Shown: positions 41,786 to 50,396 of the stretch, one piece after another | Layout of the letters: each line of letters starts with the position of its first letter | How positions within the stretch are numbered: the stretch's first letter is position 1 | Translations under genes and position numbers: made by a program | The notes under the pieces: model-generated | The model's input: the letters and a program-made list of their open reading frames with translations, nothing else | Databases searched by the model: none | What the model was told of the DNA's origin: nothing | DNA from: Undibacterium sp. CCC3.4 | GTDB taxonomy: Bacteria; Pseudomonadota; Gammaproteobacteria; Burkholderiales; Burkholderiaceae_D | Reading direction: 5' to 3' | Assembly: GCF_034347425.1 (NCBI RefSeq) | Contig: NZ_CP133779.1 | Coordinates: 3,286,001 to 3,350,000, forward strand | Length of the DNA stretch: 64,000 bases

Positions 41786-41805
41786 TACCTCGTCATTCTA
41801 CATGC
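41786..41805 (+). repeat. Fragment related to the 31-kb palindromic element
   Basis: TACCTCGTCATTCTACATGC matches 31077-31097 with one deletion and one substitution. It is an isolated fragment in the 211-base gap between fliK and fliL, without the surrounding inverted repeats. The rest of this gap shows no gene and no clear promoter. Confidence 0.5.
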
Positions 41806-41893
41806 TTGAGTGGCAATTTGAAGCAGCGACTGCACGGTGTCTGATCAAGTTCCTGTTAAATTTCTGCAAATTTGCCATTGGCTATCCCGATTT

Positions 41894-43405
41894 TCAGGCG
41901 AAAGTATCGACTTCTCCTATGCGCGAGCTGAACTTTTGCACGTTTGTTGCTGCGCCGCTCACTACTGGCAGACTGTCCTTGCCGCTGTTGCCGCTGTATT
42001 GCGGTGTTTGTGGCGCACGGTAGGCATTGCCTTGTTGACCGGCACCAGCCGAACCGGTATTGACCGCAAAACCAGATAACTCTATTCCAGCTTCACTCAT
42101 CATTTGCCGCAGTTTCGGCAGCGAGGCTTCGAGCGCGGCACGCACTTCCGGCTGTGCCGTGGTAAATGAGGCACTCGCTTGCTCGTTACTGATCTTCAAG
42201 ACCACCTGTAAGGGGCCGAGATCGGGCGGATTGAGGCTTAATTCCGCTGAATGGATGCTGGCACCCACCATCCACAACACTTTTTGTCCTATTGCTTTAT
42301 CCCAGCCTGGGTTACCCAACGCTTGCGGCACATGTTTGAGCGCCGTCGCGGCGGCCAAGCTCGGGTCGGGCAGGGTAGTGAGGGTAGCGCTTGGGGCCGC
42401 AGCAGCGCTGATCGGCGTGTCTGTTGGTTTTTCCAGTGCTGCGGGCGACAATTCCGGTGTTACCTCCGCTTTCACGGTGCCGAGCGCGGCACTGAGCGCT
42501 GGCGCCAGCTGGGTGCTCGCGCTGCTGGTGTCGCTGCTGTGTGTGTCGGTGATGTCTGGCGGCGCGTTGGTGGCCTGGTCTTGGGCCGTCAAGCTGGCGG
42601 AAAAATTGCTGACGGCCGGTGAGTTTTTGGCGCTGGCGCTGGTCTTTTTGCTGTCGGTGTTGGCGCTGAGGCTGGCACTCAATGCAGTTGCTGCCAGCTT
42701 GCTGGCATCGGTGGCGGCATCAGTCGTTGCCGAGTCGATAGTCGGCGCTGGTATCGCTCGCATCGCTGGCGTGCTCACTACCTCGCGCGGATCGGGTGGC
42801 ATCGCTGGGGTGCTCGCTACGCTGGATGGATCGCTTGGTGTCGGTGCGGCGCTCGCTAAGCTGGGCAGATCGCTTGGTGTTGGTGCGGTACTCGCTAAGC
42901 TGGGCAGATCGCTTGGTGCTGTTGAGCTGCTCACTACGCCACGCAGATCACTTGGTGTCGCCGAGGTACTCGCTACAGTGGGCGGGTCTACTGGTTTGGC
43001 AACTTCGCTCATCGCACCGAATAGCACTAACAGCGGATGCACACTGTCGCTGGCAGCGGTGTTGCTGCTTGGATCACTATCTTCAGTGCTGTCCGTGTCC
43101 GTGGTTTTTTTGCTACTGCTCGTGGACGCTGTTGCTGTTGTCGGCGCTGTTGCCGGCATTGTGCTGTCTGCTGGTACCGATGCCGCCGCCTGTTTGCGCA
43201 GCTGCTCATTGGCAGTGGCGCTGGCTTGTTGATTACTGCTATTGGTTGCGGCGGTTTGATTGCTTTGATTGAGTTTGCTAGTCGTGATTTCGCGCTTCAA
43301 TATGCGATTGAACGATGTGTCTGCGCTGCTCTCGGCCGGATTGCGACTGGCTGGTGCGGCAGCTTGCAGGGCCGGTGTGCTGGCAATATTTATCGTTGGC
43401 ATCAT
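41894..43405 (-). CDS. fliK: Flagellar hook-length control protein FliK
   Basis: Secreted molecular ruler that stops hook growth and switches export specificity. The N-terminal two-thirds are Ala/Ser/Thr/Pro-rich and disordered. The C-terminal Flg_hook domain (about 380-470) has LSLNPPDLGPLQVVLKI. Near residues 150-215 there are about four tandem units of 13 residues of the type SDLPSLASTAPTP, encoded by 39-base repeats (copies starting near 42852 and 42891 are nearly identical). The start is 21 bases after the fliJ stop. Confidence 0.92.
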   Translation of the reverse strand: MMPTINIASTPALQAAAPASRNPAESSADTSFNRILKREITTSKLNQSNQTAATNSSNQQASATANEQLRKQAAASVPADSTMPATAPTTATASTSSSKKTTDTDSTEDSDPSSNTAASDSVHPLLVLFGAMSEVAKPVDPPTVASTSATPSDLRGVVSSSTAPSDLPSLASTAPTPSDLPSLASAAPTPSDPSSVASTPAMPPDPREVVSTPAMRAIPAPTIDSATTDAATDASKLAATALSASLSANTDSKKTSASAKNSPAVSNFSASLTAQDQATNAPPDITDTHSSDTSSASTQLAPALSAALGTVKAEVTPELSPAALEKPTDTPISAAAAPSATLTTLPDPSLAAATALKHVPQALGNPGWDKAIGQKVLWMVGASIHSAELSLNPPDLGPLQVVLKISNEQASASFTTAQPEVRAALEASLPKLRQMMSEAGIELSGFAVNTGSAGAGQQGNAYRAPQTPQYSGNSGKDSLPVVSGAATNVQKFSSRIGEVDTFA

Positions 43406-43425
43406 GAGACCGTTAGGAAAAAGAC

Positions 43426-43866
43426 TTAGGTTTTGTAAAAATAGCTGCGGGCGGCAAATTCATCGGTTTGTTTCTGCTCGCGTTTAGCCTCTTTATGTTG
43501 CTGCACTGATTTGGCACGCTCATCGAGTGTGCGGTAAGACAGGCGCTTTTTCTCACACTGCTGCCAACTGCTTTTGGCAAATTCGACCTTGCGCTCGGCA
43601 TCGCTGATAACTTTTTTCTGGCCGCTGACGGCGTCATCAAGTTTGCCCAAAAAACTGAGAAAATTACCGTACTGGCTGGCTGACAGACCGGCGGCGGCGC
43701 GTTGCTGAAAATTCGCATCGTAATCGTCGCGATATTGCAGCAGCATGGTCAGCTTACTCTGCGTTTCTTCCTGCGCACGGATGGCCTTGCCGAGCTGTTT
43801 CGCCGCGGCTTCGGTATCCTTTTGTGCCAGTTCTATCAAGGTTTCCAGCGGGGACTTGTGTGCCAT
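43426..43866 (-). CDS. fliJ: Flagellar export chaperone FliJ
   Basis: A 146-residue coiled-coil protein of the export apparatus that links the FliI ATPase ring to FlhA. It is almost entirely charged helix (KDTEAAAKQLGKAIRAQEET, KKVISDAERKVEFAK). Identification rests on coiled-coil character plus position between fliI and fliK. Confidence 0.93.
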   Translation of the reverse strand: MAHKSPLETLIELAQKDTEAAAKQLGKAIRAQEETQSKLTMLLQYRDDYDANFQQRAAAGLSASQYGNFLSFLGKLDDAVSGQKKVISDAERKVEFAKSSWQQCEKKRLSYRTLDERAKSVQQHKEAKREQKQTDEFAARSYFYKT

Positions 43867-43897
43867 AAGAAGGAGTATAGGTCAATGCCGCGCCGGG

Positions 43898-45283
43898 CTA
43901 TGCTTGGAACAGAGCCCGAAGTCCTGCCAAGCTCTCGCTTATGCTGCACTTTTGTAGTATGTCTTGCTGCAAAAAGGCGGTAATCCGCGGTTGCAGACGG
44001 ATGGCTTCATCAAGCAAGGGGTCAGAGCCGGGGGCATACGCGCCGACGCTGATGAGGTCGCGACTGCGCTCATACCGCGAATACAATTGCTTGAGACGGC
44101 GCGACAGTTGTTGATGCTCAGGGTCGGTGATGCTGTGCATGGCGCGACTGATCGATTGTTCGATATCGATGGCCGGGTAATGGCCACTTTCTGCCAGCGT
44201 CCGGTTGAGGACGATATGACCATCGAGAATCGCGCGCGCCGCATCGGCGATCGGATCTTGTTGATCATCGCCCTCGGTCAGTACGGTATAGAAAGCGGTG
44301 ATCGAGCCACCGCCTTCTTTGCCGTTACCGGCGCGTTCCACCAACACCGGCAATTTGGCAAATACCGAAGGTGGGTAGCCCTTGGTGGCGGGCGGTTCGC
44401 CGATGGCCAGGGCGATTTCGCGCTGAGCCATGGCATAGCGGGTCAGCGAATCCATGATCAATAAGACGCTGTGCCCTTGATCGCGGAAATATTCGGCAAT
44501 CGTGGTGGCATAGGCGGCGCCTTGTAAGCGTAGCAGCGGAGCGGCATCGGCCGGGGCCGCCACGACTACCGAACGGGCCAGACCTTCGGGGCCGAGAATT
44601 TGTTCGATGAATTCTTTGACCTCGCGGCCGCGCTCACCGATCAAGCCCACTACGATGACGTCGGCGGTGGTGTAGCGTGCCATCATGCCGAGCAAAACGC
44701 TTTTGCCGACGCCGGAACCGGCAAACAGGCCGAGTCGCTGGCCGCGTCCGACGCTGAGCATACTGTTGATGGCGCGTACCCCGACATCAAGCGTTTCGAC
44801 AATCGGGGCACGTTCGAGCGGATTATAAATGCGCGCCGCCAAGGTGGCCGAGGTGGTGGTGTTGAGCGGGCCGAGGGTATCGAGGGCGCGACCGTTACCA
44901 TCTAGTACGCGCCCGAGTAATTGGTAACCAACCGGTAGCTTACGGCTGCGGTCGCCCGGTCGGCCATCGGCTTGGGCGGCGATGGCGGCGGCAAACACCG
45001 GTGCGCCCGGGGTGACCCCTTCGAGGTCGCTATGCGGCATGAGAAACAGGCGATCGCCATCGAAACCGACCACTTCGGCATCGACCGTGGCACCGCTGGT
45101 TAAATGAATTTCACAGGCGCTGCCGACCGGCAGGCGTAAGCCTACCGCTTCCATCACCAAGCCGGTGACCTTGGTGACCTTGCCGGCGATGGGTGTGCTG
45201 GAATTGGCGGCGGCGCGGCTTTGGCTACGCTGTAACAAGCCTTGCCAACTGCTGGTGAAATCTGTCTCGCTGGCGCTGCTCAT
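43898..45283 (-). CDS. fliI: Flagellar export ATPase FliI
   Basis: F1-beta-like ATPase of flagellar type III export. Walker A is [15 protein letters not shown] (about residue 170), Walker [17 protein letters not shown]. The N-terminal beta-barrel and C-terminal helical domains are complete at 461 residues. The start at 45283 (MSSASETDF) overlaps the fliH stop by 4 bases; the open frame continues upstream within fliH but without homology. Confidence 0.97.
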   Translation of the reverse strand: MSSASETDFTSSWQGLLQRSQSRAAANSSTPIAGKVTKVTGLVMEAVGLRLPVGSACEIHLTSGATVDAEVVGFDGDRLFLMPHSDLEGVTPGAPVFAAAIAAQADGRPGDRSRKLPVGYQLLGRVLDGNGRALDTLGPLNTTTSATLAARIYNPLERAPIVETLDVGVRAINSMLSVGRGQRLGLFAGSGVGKSVLLGMMARYTTADVIVVGLIGERGREVKEFIEQILGPEGLARSVVVAAPADAAPLLRLQGAAYATTIAEYFRDQGHSVLLIMDSLTRYAMAQREIALAIGEPPATKGYPPSVFAKLPVLVERAGNGKEGGGSITAFYTVLTEGDDQQDPIADAARAILDGHIVLNRTLAESGHYPAIDIEQSISRAMHSITDPEHQQLSRRLKQLYSRYERSRDLISVGAYAPGSDPLLDEAIRLQPRITAFLQQDILQKCSISESLAGLRALFQA

Positions 45284-45978
45284 GCTGCCTCGGTTTCGAC
45301 TTGGCGCAGCGCGGCGGTCAGGCGCTCCCAGCGTGTGCTTAAGCTGGCGTCGACCAGATTGCTGGCGGTTTCGAGCAGGCAGTCGCCACGTGTCATATTG
45401 GCGTCGCCGCTGATACGCCAACCGGCTTCGAGGAAGCGTTCACCAGCGAGTTTTTTAACCAGTGCGGCATCGTCAGGATGCAGCAGTATTTGCGCCGGCA
45501 ATTGTACCGTCGGCAGCTGTTCGATGGCGTCTTCGATGATAGGCAGGATCAAGGCCGGCTCGATATCGAGTTGGGTTTTCAGCATGCTGTGGGCTAAATC
45601 GAGTGCCAGTGCCAGCAATTGATGGCCGGTGTCTTTGGCAGCACTGCTGACTTGGGTGCTGAAGCGCTGTGCCAGTGCATGCATGAGTTCGATTTCCGGC
45701 TGCATACTGGCGTCGGCCGCTTGATAACCGGCTTCCTGGCCTTCGCGTAAGCCTTTTTCATAGGCTTCCTGGTAGCCGGTGGCATAGCCTGCTTGCTGCG
45801 CCTCGTTGCGAATGGCATCGATTTCGGCTTGGCTCAGCACCACTGGTGGCGGTGTCACGATCACTTGCTGCTGCTGTTGCTCTTCGATGTGCGCCAAGTG
45901 ACTGGGGCGAGTGTCGCCAAACGAGGCCATTTCCCAGCGTTGGTAGGCCGACACATCGGGATGCAGGAGCTTAGACAT
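45280..45978 (-). CDS. fliH: Flagellar assembly protein FliH
   Basis: Regulator of FliI that tethers it to the C-ring. The middle contains the GxxxG-like helical repeat region [20 protein letters not shown] (about 80-100). The C-terminal part resembles V-ATPase subunit E. It is 232 residues from ATG 45978, overlapping fliG by 8 bases. Confidence 0.93.
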   Translation of the reverse strand: MSKLLHPDVSAYQRWEMASFGDTRPSHLAHIEEQQQQQVIVTPPPVVLSQAEIDAIRNEAQQAGYATGYQEAYEKGLREGQEAGYQAADASMQPEIELMHALAQRFSTQVSSAAKDTGHQLLALALDLAHSMLKTQLDIEPALILPIIEDAIEQLPTVQLPAQILLHPDDAALVKKLAGERFLEAGWRISGDANMTRGDCLLETASNLVDASLSTRWERLTAALRQVETEAA

Positions 45979-46966
45979 ACGAATCTTCGCCTTTTGAGCC
46001 GAGCATGATCTGGCCTTCATCGGCCAAGCGGCGCACGATCAGCAGTATCTGCTTCTGTTGGGTTTCGACTTCGGACAAGCGCACCGGACCTTTCGATTCC
46101 AAATCTTCGCGCATCATTTCCGAGGCGCGTTGCGACATATTTTTGAAGATTTTTTCGCGCATATCTTGATTCGCGCCTTTCAAGGCGATGATCAGCGAAT
46201 CAGACTGCACTTCGCGTAACAGCAGTTGTATGCCTTTGTCATCGATTTCCATGATGTTGTCGAAGACGAACATTTCATCCATGATTTTTTCGGCCATATC
46301 GCCATCATATTTGCGCAGATTGTCCATCACCGAGGCTTCGTTTTCGCCGCTCATGAAGTTCAGAATTTCGGCTGCCGCACGAACTCCGCCTATGGATTTT
46401 TTCTTCAGGCTTTCATTGCCGGTTAATAATTTGGTCAGTACGTCATTGAGTTCGCGCAGGGCGGTTGGTTGGATGCCGTCGAGGGTGGCGATACGCAGCA
46501 CCACATCGTTACGCAAACGTTCCGAGAAATTATTCAAGATTTCGCAGGCTTGATCGCTTTCCAGATGGACTAAGATGGTGGCAACAATCTGCGGATGTTC
46601 ATTCTTGATCAATTCGGCCACCGATGGCGAATCCATCCATTTCAGGCTTTCGATGCCGCTGGCGTCTTTACCGCCGAGGATGCGATTGAGCAGTGAGGAA
46701 GCCTTGTCGTCGCCCAGCGCCTTAGTCAACACATTGCGGATGTATTCATCGGAATCGAGCCCAACCGAGGAGCTGATATCGGCTACGGCCTTGAACTGTT
46801 CGAGTACCACCGCGATGCGTTCATGCGGAATCGCACCGATGGTCGCCATGGCGGCACCGATTTTCTGTACTTCGCGTGGGCCGAGGAACTTCATTACTTC
46901 AGCGGCACCGTCTTCGCCCAGTGCCAGTAAAAAAGTCGCCGCCTTTTGTACGCCTTCGTCACTCAT
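45971..46966 (-). CDS. fliG: Flagellar motor switch protein FliG
   Basis: C-ring protein that contacts the stator and generates torque. Three domains: N (about 1-105), middle with the EHPQ motif (KNEHPQIVATIL, about 128-140) and C-terminal torque helix containing charged residues (LLREVQSDSLIIALKG, DMREKIFKNMSQR). The length of 331 residues is normal. It overlaps fliF by 8 bases. Confidence 0.98.
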   Translation of the reverse strand: MSDEGVQKAATFLLALGEDGAAEVMKFLGPREVQKIGAAMATIGAIPHERIAVVLEQFKAVADISSSVGLDSDEYIRNVLTKALGDDKASSLLNRILGGKDASGIESLKWMDSPSVAELIKNEHPQIVATILVHLESDQACEILNNFSERLRNDVVLRIATLDGIQPTALRELNDVLTKLLTGNESLKKKSIGGVRAAAEILNFMSGENEASVMDNLRKYDGDMAEKIMDEMFVFDNIMEIDDKGIQLLLREVQSDSLIIALKGANQDMREKIFKNMSQRASEMMREDLESKGPVRLSEVETQQKQILLIVRRLADEGQIMLGSKGEDSYV

Positions 46967-48680
46967 TATTTACCCATGTCTTGATTACGTTGGCGACAAT
47001 TTTCGGATCTTGCGATGCTAATTCGCGCGCAAACGCCAGATTCGTGTCGTAACTATTGCCCTGTTTTGCCGCATGTTGTGCATCTTCGCCCGAAAGTTGC
47101 ACTACTGTATCATCATCTTCCTCTGCTTCGGCCGCTTCACGCAGTGCCTCCGCTTGTTTTTCTTCTTCCTCTTCGGCCGCGGCCTTGGCCTTGGCTTCTT
47201 CTTCGGCTTTGTCTTTGCCCATGATTTTATACAGCATGGGTTTGAGAAAACCGAAAAACAGGTAAGCCAGCACGATGGCAGCGAGCAGATATTTGCCGAA
47301 TTCTTTAGCCAATTCCAAGCTGCCCGCTTGTTTCCAGAATGGTAAGTCGGCAATGATATCTTTTTCTTGGCCGGCGAACGGGCTATTGACTACATTGAGC
47401 GTGTCGCCGCGGTCTTTATTGAAGCCCATCGCTTCCTGGGCTAAATCGGTAATTTGCGCTTTTTCGATATCGGTCAGCGCTCGTGTAATGATTTTGCCAT
47501 TCTTATCGGTTTCCGATTTGTAATTGACCACGACGGCGACCGACAAACGCTTCACGCCCCCCATGTTTTGTTGGGTGTAGCGAATAGTTTTGTCGACTTC
47601 GTAATTGGTGGTCGTGTCTTTCTGTTGCAAACCAGTATTTGAAGCGGCGCTGGCAGTGGCCCCGCCGGGAGCGACGATCGGTGCTGTAGCCGGGGCCGGC
47701 GGCTGATTTGACAAGGCCCCGGGTACGCCGCTGGCGCTGTTATTTTTATTAAAACTTTCACTCGATTGTTGACTACGGATAGTCGAACTTTCCGGTGGCG
47801 AGTTCGGCCGATAGGTTTCGGCCGCCTGTTCGCTGCGTGAAAAATCGATATCGGCAGTGGCTTCGGCGCGAACATTATGGGCCCCGACGATAGGGCTGAT
47901 GATCGATTCTATGCGTTTGACAATATTTTCCTGGAAATCTTGCACATACTTGAGTTGTGAAGGGTCGAGGTTGTTATTGCCATTCTGTTTCGACATATCT
48001 GATAACAGATTGCCATTTTGATCGATGATCGACACGCTTTTCGGCGACAACTCGGGTACGCTGCTGGCCACCAAATGCAAGATGGCGCTGACTTGTTGTT
48101 GGTCGAGAATGCGACCAGGATACAGATTCAACAGCACCGAAGCGGTGGGTTTTTGTTGATCGCGAATGAAGACCGACGATTTTGGCATGGCCAAATGCAC
48201 GCGTGCCGCTTGGACGGCCGACACCGCTTGGATTGAGCGTGCCAACTCGCCTTCAAGTGCGCGTTGAAAATTGACTTGTTCGAGAAATTGCGAAATACCG
48301 AGTTTTTGGTTTTCCATTAATTCAAAACCGACATTGCCACCTTTCGGTAAGCCTTGCGCGGCCAATTTGAGGCGCGCATCATGTACTTGACTGGCCGGTA
48401 CCAAGATCGCTCCGCCCGATTCCGAGTACTTGTAAGGCACATTCATCTGCTGCAACGATGCGACGATGGCACCGCCATCGCGGTCGGTGAAATTGGAAAA
48501 CAAGACTTTGTAATCGGGTTGCTGGCTCCACATCCACACCCCGACCATAATCGCCAGCACCAAGGCAGCCCCGGCCGAGAGCAGGGCCGTGCGTACGCCT
48601 GGCGTTTGCGCTAAGCCGAAAATTTTTGGTAACTCAGGCGGTACATCGCCGCCCATCAGCGTCGTTTCAGCGGTTGCCAT
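46959..48680 (-). CDS. fliF: Flagellar MS-ring protein FliF
   Basis: Forms the membrane ring on which the flagellum is built. Two transmembrane helices (about 32-52 and 460-480) flank the periplasmic YscJ/FliF domains with NFQRALEGELARSI and a variable Ser/Asn-rich loop (about 285-345). The C-terminal cytoplasmic segment ends with the FliG-binding region KIVANVIKTWVN. The first gene of the leftward basal-body operon. Confidence 0.98.
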   Translation of the reverse strand: MATAETTLMGGDVPPELPKIFGLAQTPGVRTALLSAGAALVLAIMVGVWMWSQQPDYKVLFSNFTDRDGGAIVASLQQMNVPYKYSESGGAILVPASQVHDARLKLAAQGLPKGGNVGFELMENQKLGISQFLEQVNFQRALEGELARSIQAVSAVQAARVHLAMPKSSVFIRDQQKPTASVLLNLYPGRILDQQQVSAILHLVASSVPELSPKSVSIIDQNGNLLSDMSKQNGNNNLDPSQLKYVQDFQENIVKRIESIISPIVGAHNVRAEATADIDFSRSEQAAETYRPNSPPESSTIRSQQSSESFNKNNSASGVPGALSNQPPAPATAPIVAPGGATASAASNTGLQQKDTTTNYEVDKTIRYTQQNMGGVKRLSVAVVVNYKSETDKNGKIITRALTDIEKAQITDLAQEAMGFNKDRGDTLNVVNSPFAGQEKDIIADLPFWKQAGSLELAKEFGKYLLAAIVLAYLFFGFLKPMLYKIMGKDKAEEEAKAKAAAEEEEEKQAEALREAAEAEEDDDTVVQLSGEDAQHAAKQGNSYDTNLAFARELASQDPKIVANVIKTWVNNE

Positions 48681-48885
48681 ACATTACCTTGCCCGTTGTG
48701 GAACTTGAAATAGATTGCAGCATTTTATCAGCCGTTGTGGTTTTTTCCCTGTTGCTGATTGTGGACCGGTTTGGCCAATTCAATTCGCTGAGAACACCTG
48801 CTTTTCCCGCTCTGCTCGGACAAATGCCCGTAAGTGACAGTGCTAAGCTTGGTCACATCATGCTTATACTATGCGGGAGGAAAAT
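48681..48885. promoter_or_regulatory. Divergent control region between fliF and fliE
   Basis: A 205-base gap between the divergent genes fliF and fliE that must carry promoters for both. The fliE side has CTAAGCTT, 11 bases, GCTTATAC (48843-48869), a weak sigma-28-like match, overlapping a TTATACT -10-like sequence. The fliF side has a GG-N10-GC element (48720-48733) with limited similarity to sigma-54 sites. Neither is convincing alone. Confidence 0.5.
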
Positions 48886-49233
48886 ATGAATGTCGGTGGC
48901 ATAGATCGCAGCCAGATTGATGCAATGGTGGCGCAACTGAAGGCAGCGGCCGCCAAAATGGAGCCGGCGGTGCAGCCGGTTGGTACGGCCGCGCAAGCGG
49001 CACCGTCGAAAGTTAATTTTGCCGATACCTTGAAGGCGACACTCGACCAAGTCAATCAAGTGCAGAGTGATTCGCAGAAGTTAGGGGAAAAATTTGCGCT
49101 CGGCGACGATAAGGTCAGTTTGGCCGATGTGATGATTTCGATGCAAAAGGCGAGCATCTCGTTCCAAACCACGGTACAGGTGCGCAATAAGCTGGTGTCT
49201 GCGTATCACGACATCATGAGTATGCAGATATAG
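48886..49233 (+). CDS. fliE: Flagellar hook-basal body protein FliE
   Basis: Junction protein between the MS ring and the rod. It is 115 residues from ATG 48886, which is preceded by a strong GGGAGG six bases upstream. A start 15 bases earlier would place that RBS inside the gene. The conserved C-terminal half (KVSLADVMISMQKASISFQTTVQVRNKLVSAYHDIM in part) is diagnostic. It is monocistronic, divergent from fliF, and followed by a terminator. Confidence 0.96.
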   Translation: MNVGGIDRSQIDAMVAQLKAAAAKMEPAVQPVGTAAQAAPSKVNFADTLKATLDQVNQVQSDSQKLGEKFALGDDKVSLADVMISMQKASISFQTTVQVRNKLVSAYHDIMSMQI

Positions 49234-49256
49234 TTCCTGCTATTTTACTAAGATAG

Positions 49257-49294
49257 AAAGCGCGCTGCCTTATCCAGGCCGCGCGCTTTTTTTT
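49257..49294. terminator. Bidirectional terminator between fliE and ycgR
   Basis: AAAGCGCGC (49257-49265) pairs with GCGCGCTTT (49281-49289), loop 15 bases, flanked by T residues on the right. It serves fliE and probably the convergent ycgR gene, whose stop codon lies at its right edge. Confidence 0.93.
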
Positions 49295-50052
49295 CAGCGT
49301 ATGCCGGTCAGCTTGGAATTGCGTTCACGTTCCAACTTCATGATGTAGCGCTGGATGCTGGACAAGACAGAGTTGGATAAATTAATGAACTGACAGCCGA
49401 CACGTCGGTTGGTTTTGCCATTCAATAAAATCAAATCTTGCGAATTCCGGATCTGCAAGCTGACATCGACTAAGCCTATGCCCGGTAATTCGACCTTGCA
49501 ATGTTCATAAGTTTGGCCGACGCTGCAATCGAGCTGGCGTTTCTCATCAAGCACGGCAATGCCGCCGCAACTGATATCGACCAAAGATAATTTCAGTACT
49601 TCGCTCTGACCCTCGGTATCGAGATGAAAACTGGCCTTGAGCGGGGTCGACAGCGGCGTGTTAATACGATAATTTTCGCGTCTTTGCAGGCGGATGATGC
49701 TGGCCGGGATAGAAAATTGCAGCGCCGGGCGATTTTCAAAATCGGTACGCACCGCACCCGTGGTGGAAAACTGTATCCCTATCTTGTCGAGCAAGCCCTC
49801 GAACGAGACCCGCGGTGCTTCGACGATGCGTTGATTGGCCAATTGGCTGGGGGCGCTGTCGACGATGACACTGTTATTGGTGTCATCGATCTCGAGTATC
49901 GAGGTCAGATAGACTTCCGATCCGCTGTTGATGAGCATGCTGATCAACTGATTATTATCTTTTAATCCACGCAGCAGAGAAATGATCTCCCGACGTGAGT
50001 CAACTTGAAACGGACTTTGATTTTCAGTCCCTAGGGACGGCGAAGGTTGCAT
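49294..50052 (-). CDS. ycgR: Flagellar brake protein YcgR (PilZ domain)
   Basis: Cyclic-di-GMP receptor that slows the flagellar motor. The N-terminal YcgR domain (about 15-120) is followed by a PilZ domain (about 122-240). The ligand motif is complete: RRENYR (RxxxR) and DISCGGIAV (D-x-S-x-x-G). The length of 252 residues is normal. It is last in the leftward unit beginning at fliC or fliD. Together with the HD-GYP enzyme at 6873-8102 it points to cyclic-di-GMP control of motility. Confidence 0.95.
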   Translation of the reverse strand: MQPSPSLGTENQSPFQVDSRREIISLLRGLKDNNQLISMLINSGSEVYLTSILEIDDTNNSVIVDSAPSQLANQRIVEAPRVSFEGLLDKIGIQFSTTGAVRTDFENRPALQFSIPASIIRLQRRENYRINTPLSTPLKASFHLDTEGQSEVLKLSLVDISCGGIAVLDEKRQLDCSVGQTYEHCKVELPGIGLVDVSLQIRNSQDLILLNGKTNRRVGCQFINLSNSVLSSIQRYIMKLERERNSKLTGIR

Positions 50053-50090
50053 ATTTTTCGTGAGTTATGTGCTGTCAAAACTAAAACAGA

Positions 50091-50396
50091 TCAGGGGGTG
50101 GTGCGGTCGATCTGTTTCAGTGTCCCCGATTTTTCGGTGTCGACATGGTAAAGCCAAGCGAGCAGTTCTGCAACAGCCAGATACAGCAAAGGTGGAATAT
50201 CTGCATCCAAGTCTACTTTCATGAGCAATGATACCAACTCTTTCGACTCATGCACGGCAATTCCGTGTTCTTTGGCGCGCGCAATGATTTGTTCCGCCAC
50301 CAAACCCTTACCTTTGGCAACCACGCGCGGCGCACCGGCACCGGCTTCGTAGCTGAGGGCGACCGCAGTTTTTTTCGGTTCGGCAGGCGTGCTCAA
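50091..50396 (-). CDS. FlhB C-terminal-domain homologue (EscU/YscU/HrcU switch-protein family, FlhX/YlqH type)
   Basis: About 101 residues matching only the region of FlhB just after the autocleavage site: TAVALSYEAGAGAPRVVAKG, then ARAKEHGIAV and IPPLLYLAVAELLAWLY. There is no transmembrane part and no NPTH cleavage motif. Its start (TTG at 50396) overlaps the stop of the upstream FliK-like gene as TTGA, indicating coupling. Stand-alone FlhB-C homologues (FlhX in epsilonproteobacteria, YlqH in Bacillus) are known and can complement loss of the FlhB C domain. The open frame extends further upstream without homology. Confidence 0.85.
   Translation of the reverse strand: MSTPAEPKKTAVALSYEAGAGAPRVVAKGKGLVAEQIIARAKEHGIAVHESKELVSLLMKVDLDADIPPLLYLAVAELLAWLYHVDTEKSGTLKQIDRTTP

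Noticed and set aside
42060..43232. Long plus-strand open frame of 390 codons across fliK
   Set aside because: It is the antisense of the repeat-rich, GC-biased fliK gene, hydrophobic by composition, without RBS or homology.
48715..48737. GG-N10-GC sequence upstream of fliF on the minus strand, resembling a sigma-54 promoter
   Set aside because: Only the GG and TGC parts match; the CACG block does not. Betaproteobacterial flagellar genes usually depend on FlhDC and sigma-28, so I do not call it.
48843..48869. Sigma-28-like CTAAGCTT-N11-GCTTATAC before fliE
   Set aside because: 5 of 8 matches in each box, and the transcript would start almost on the RBS of fliE. Mentioned in the control-region entry only.
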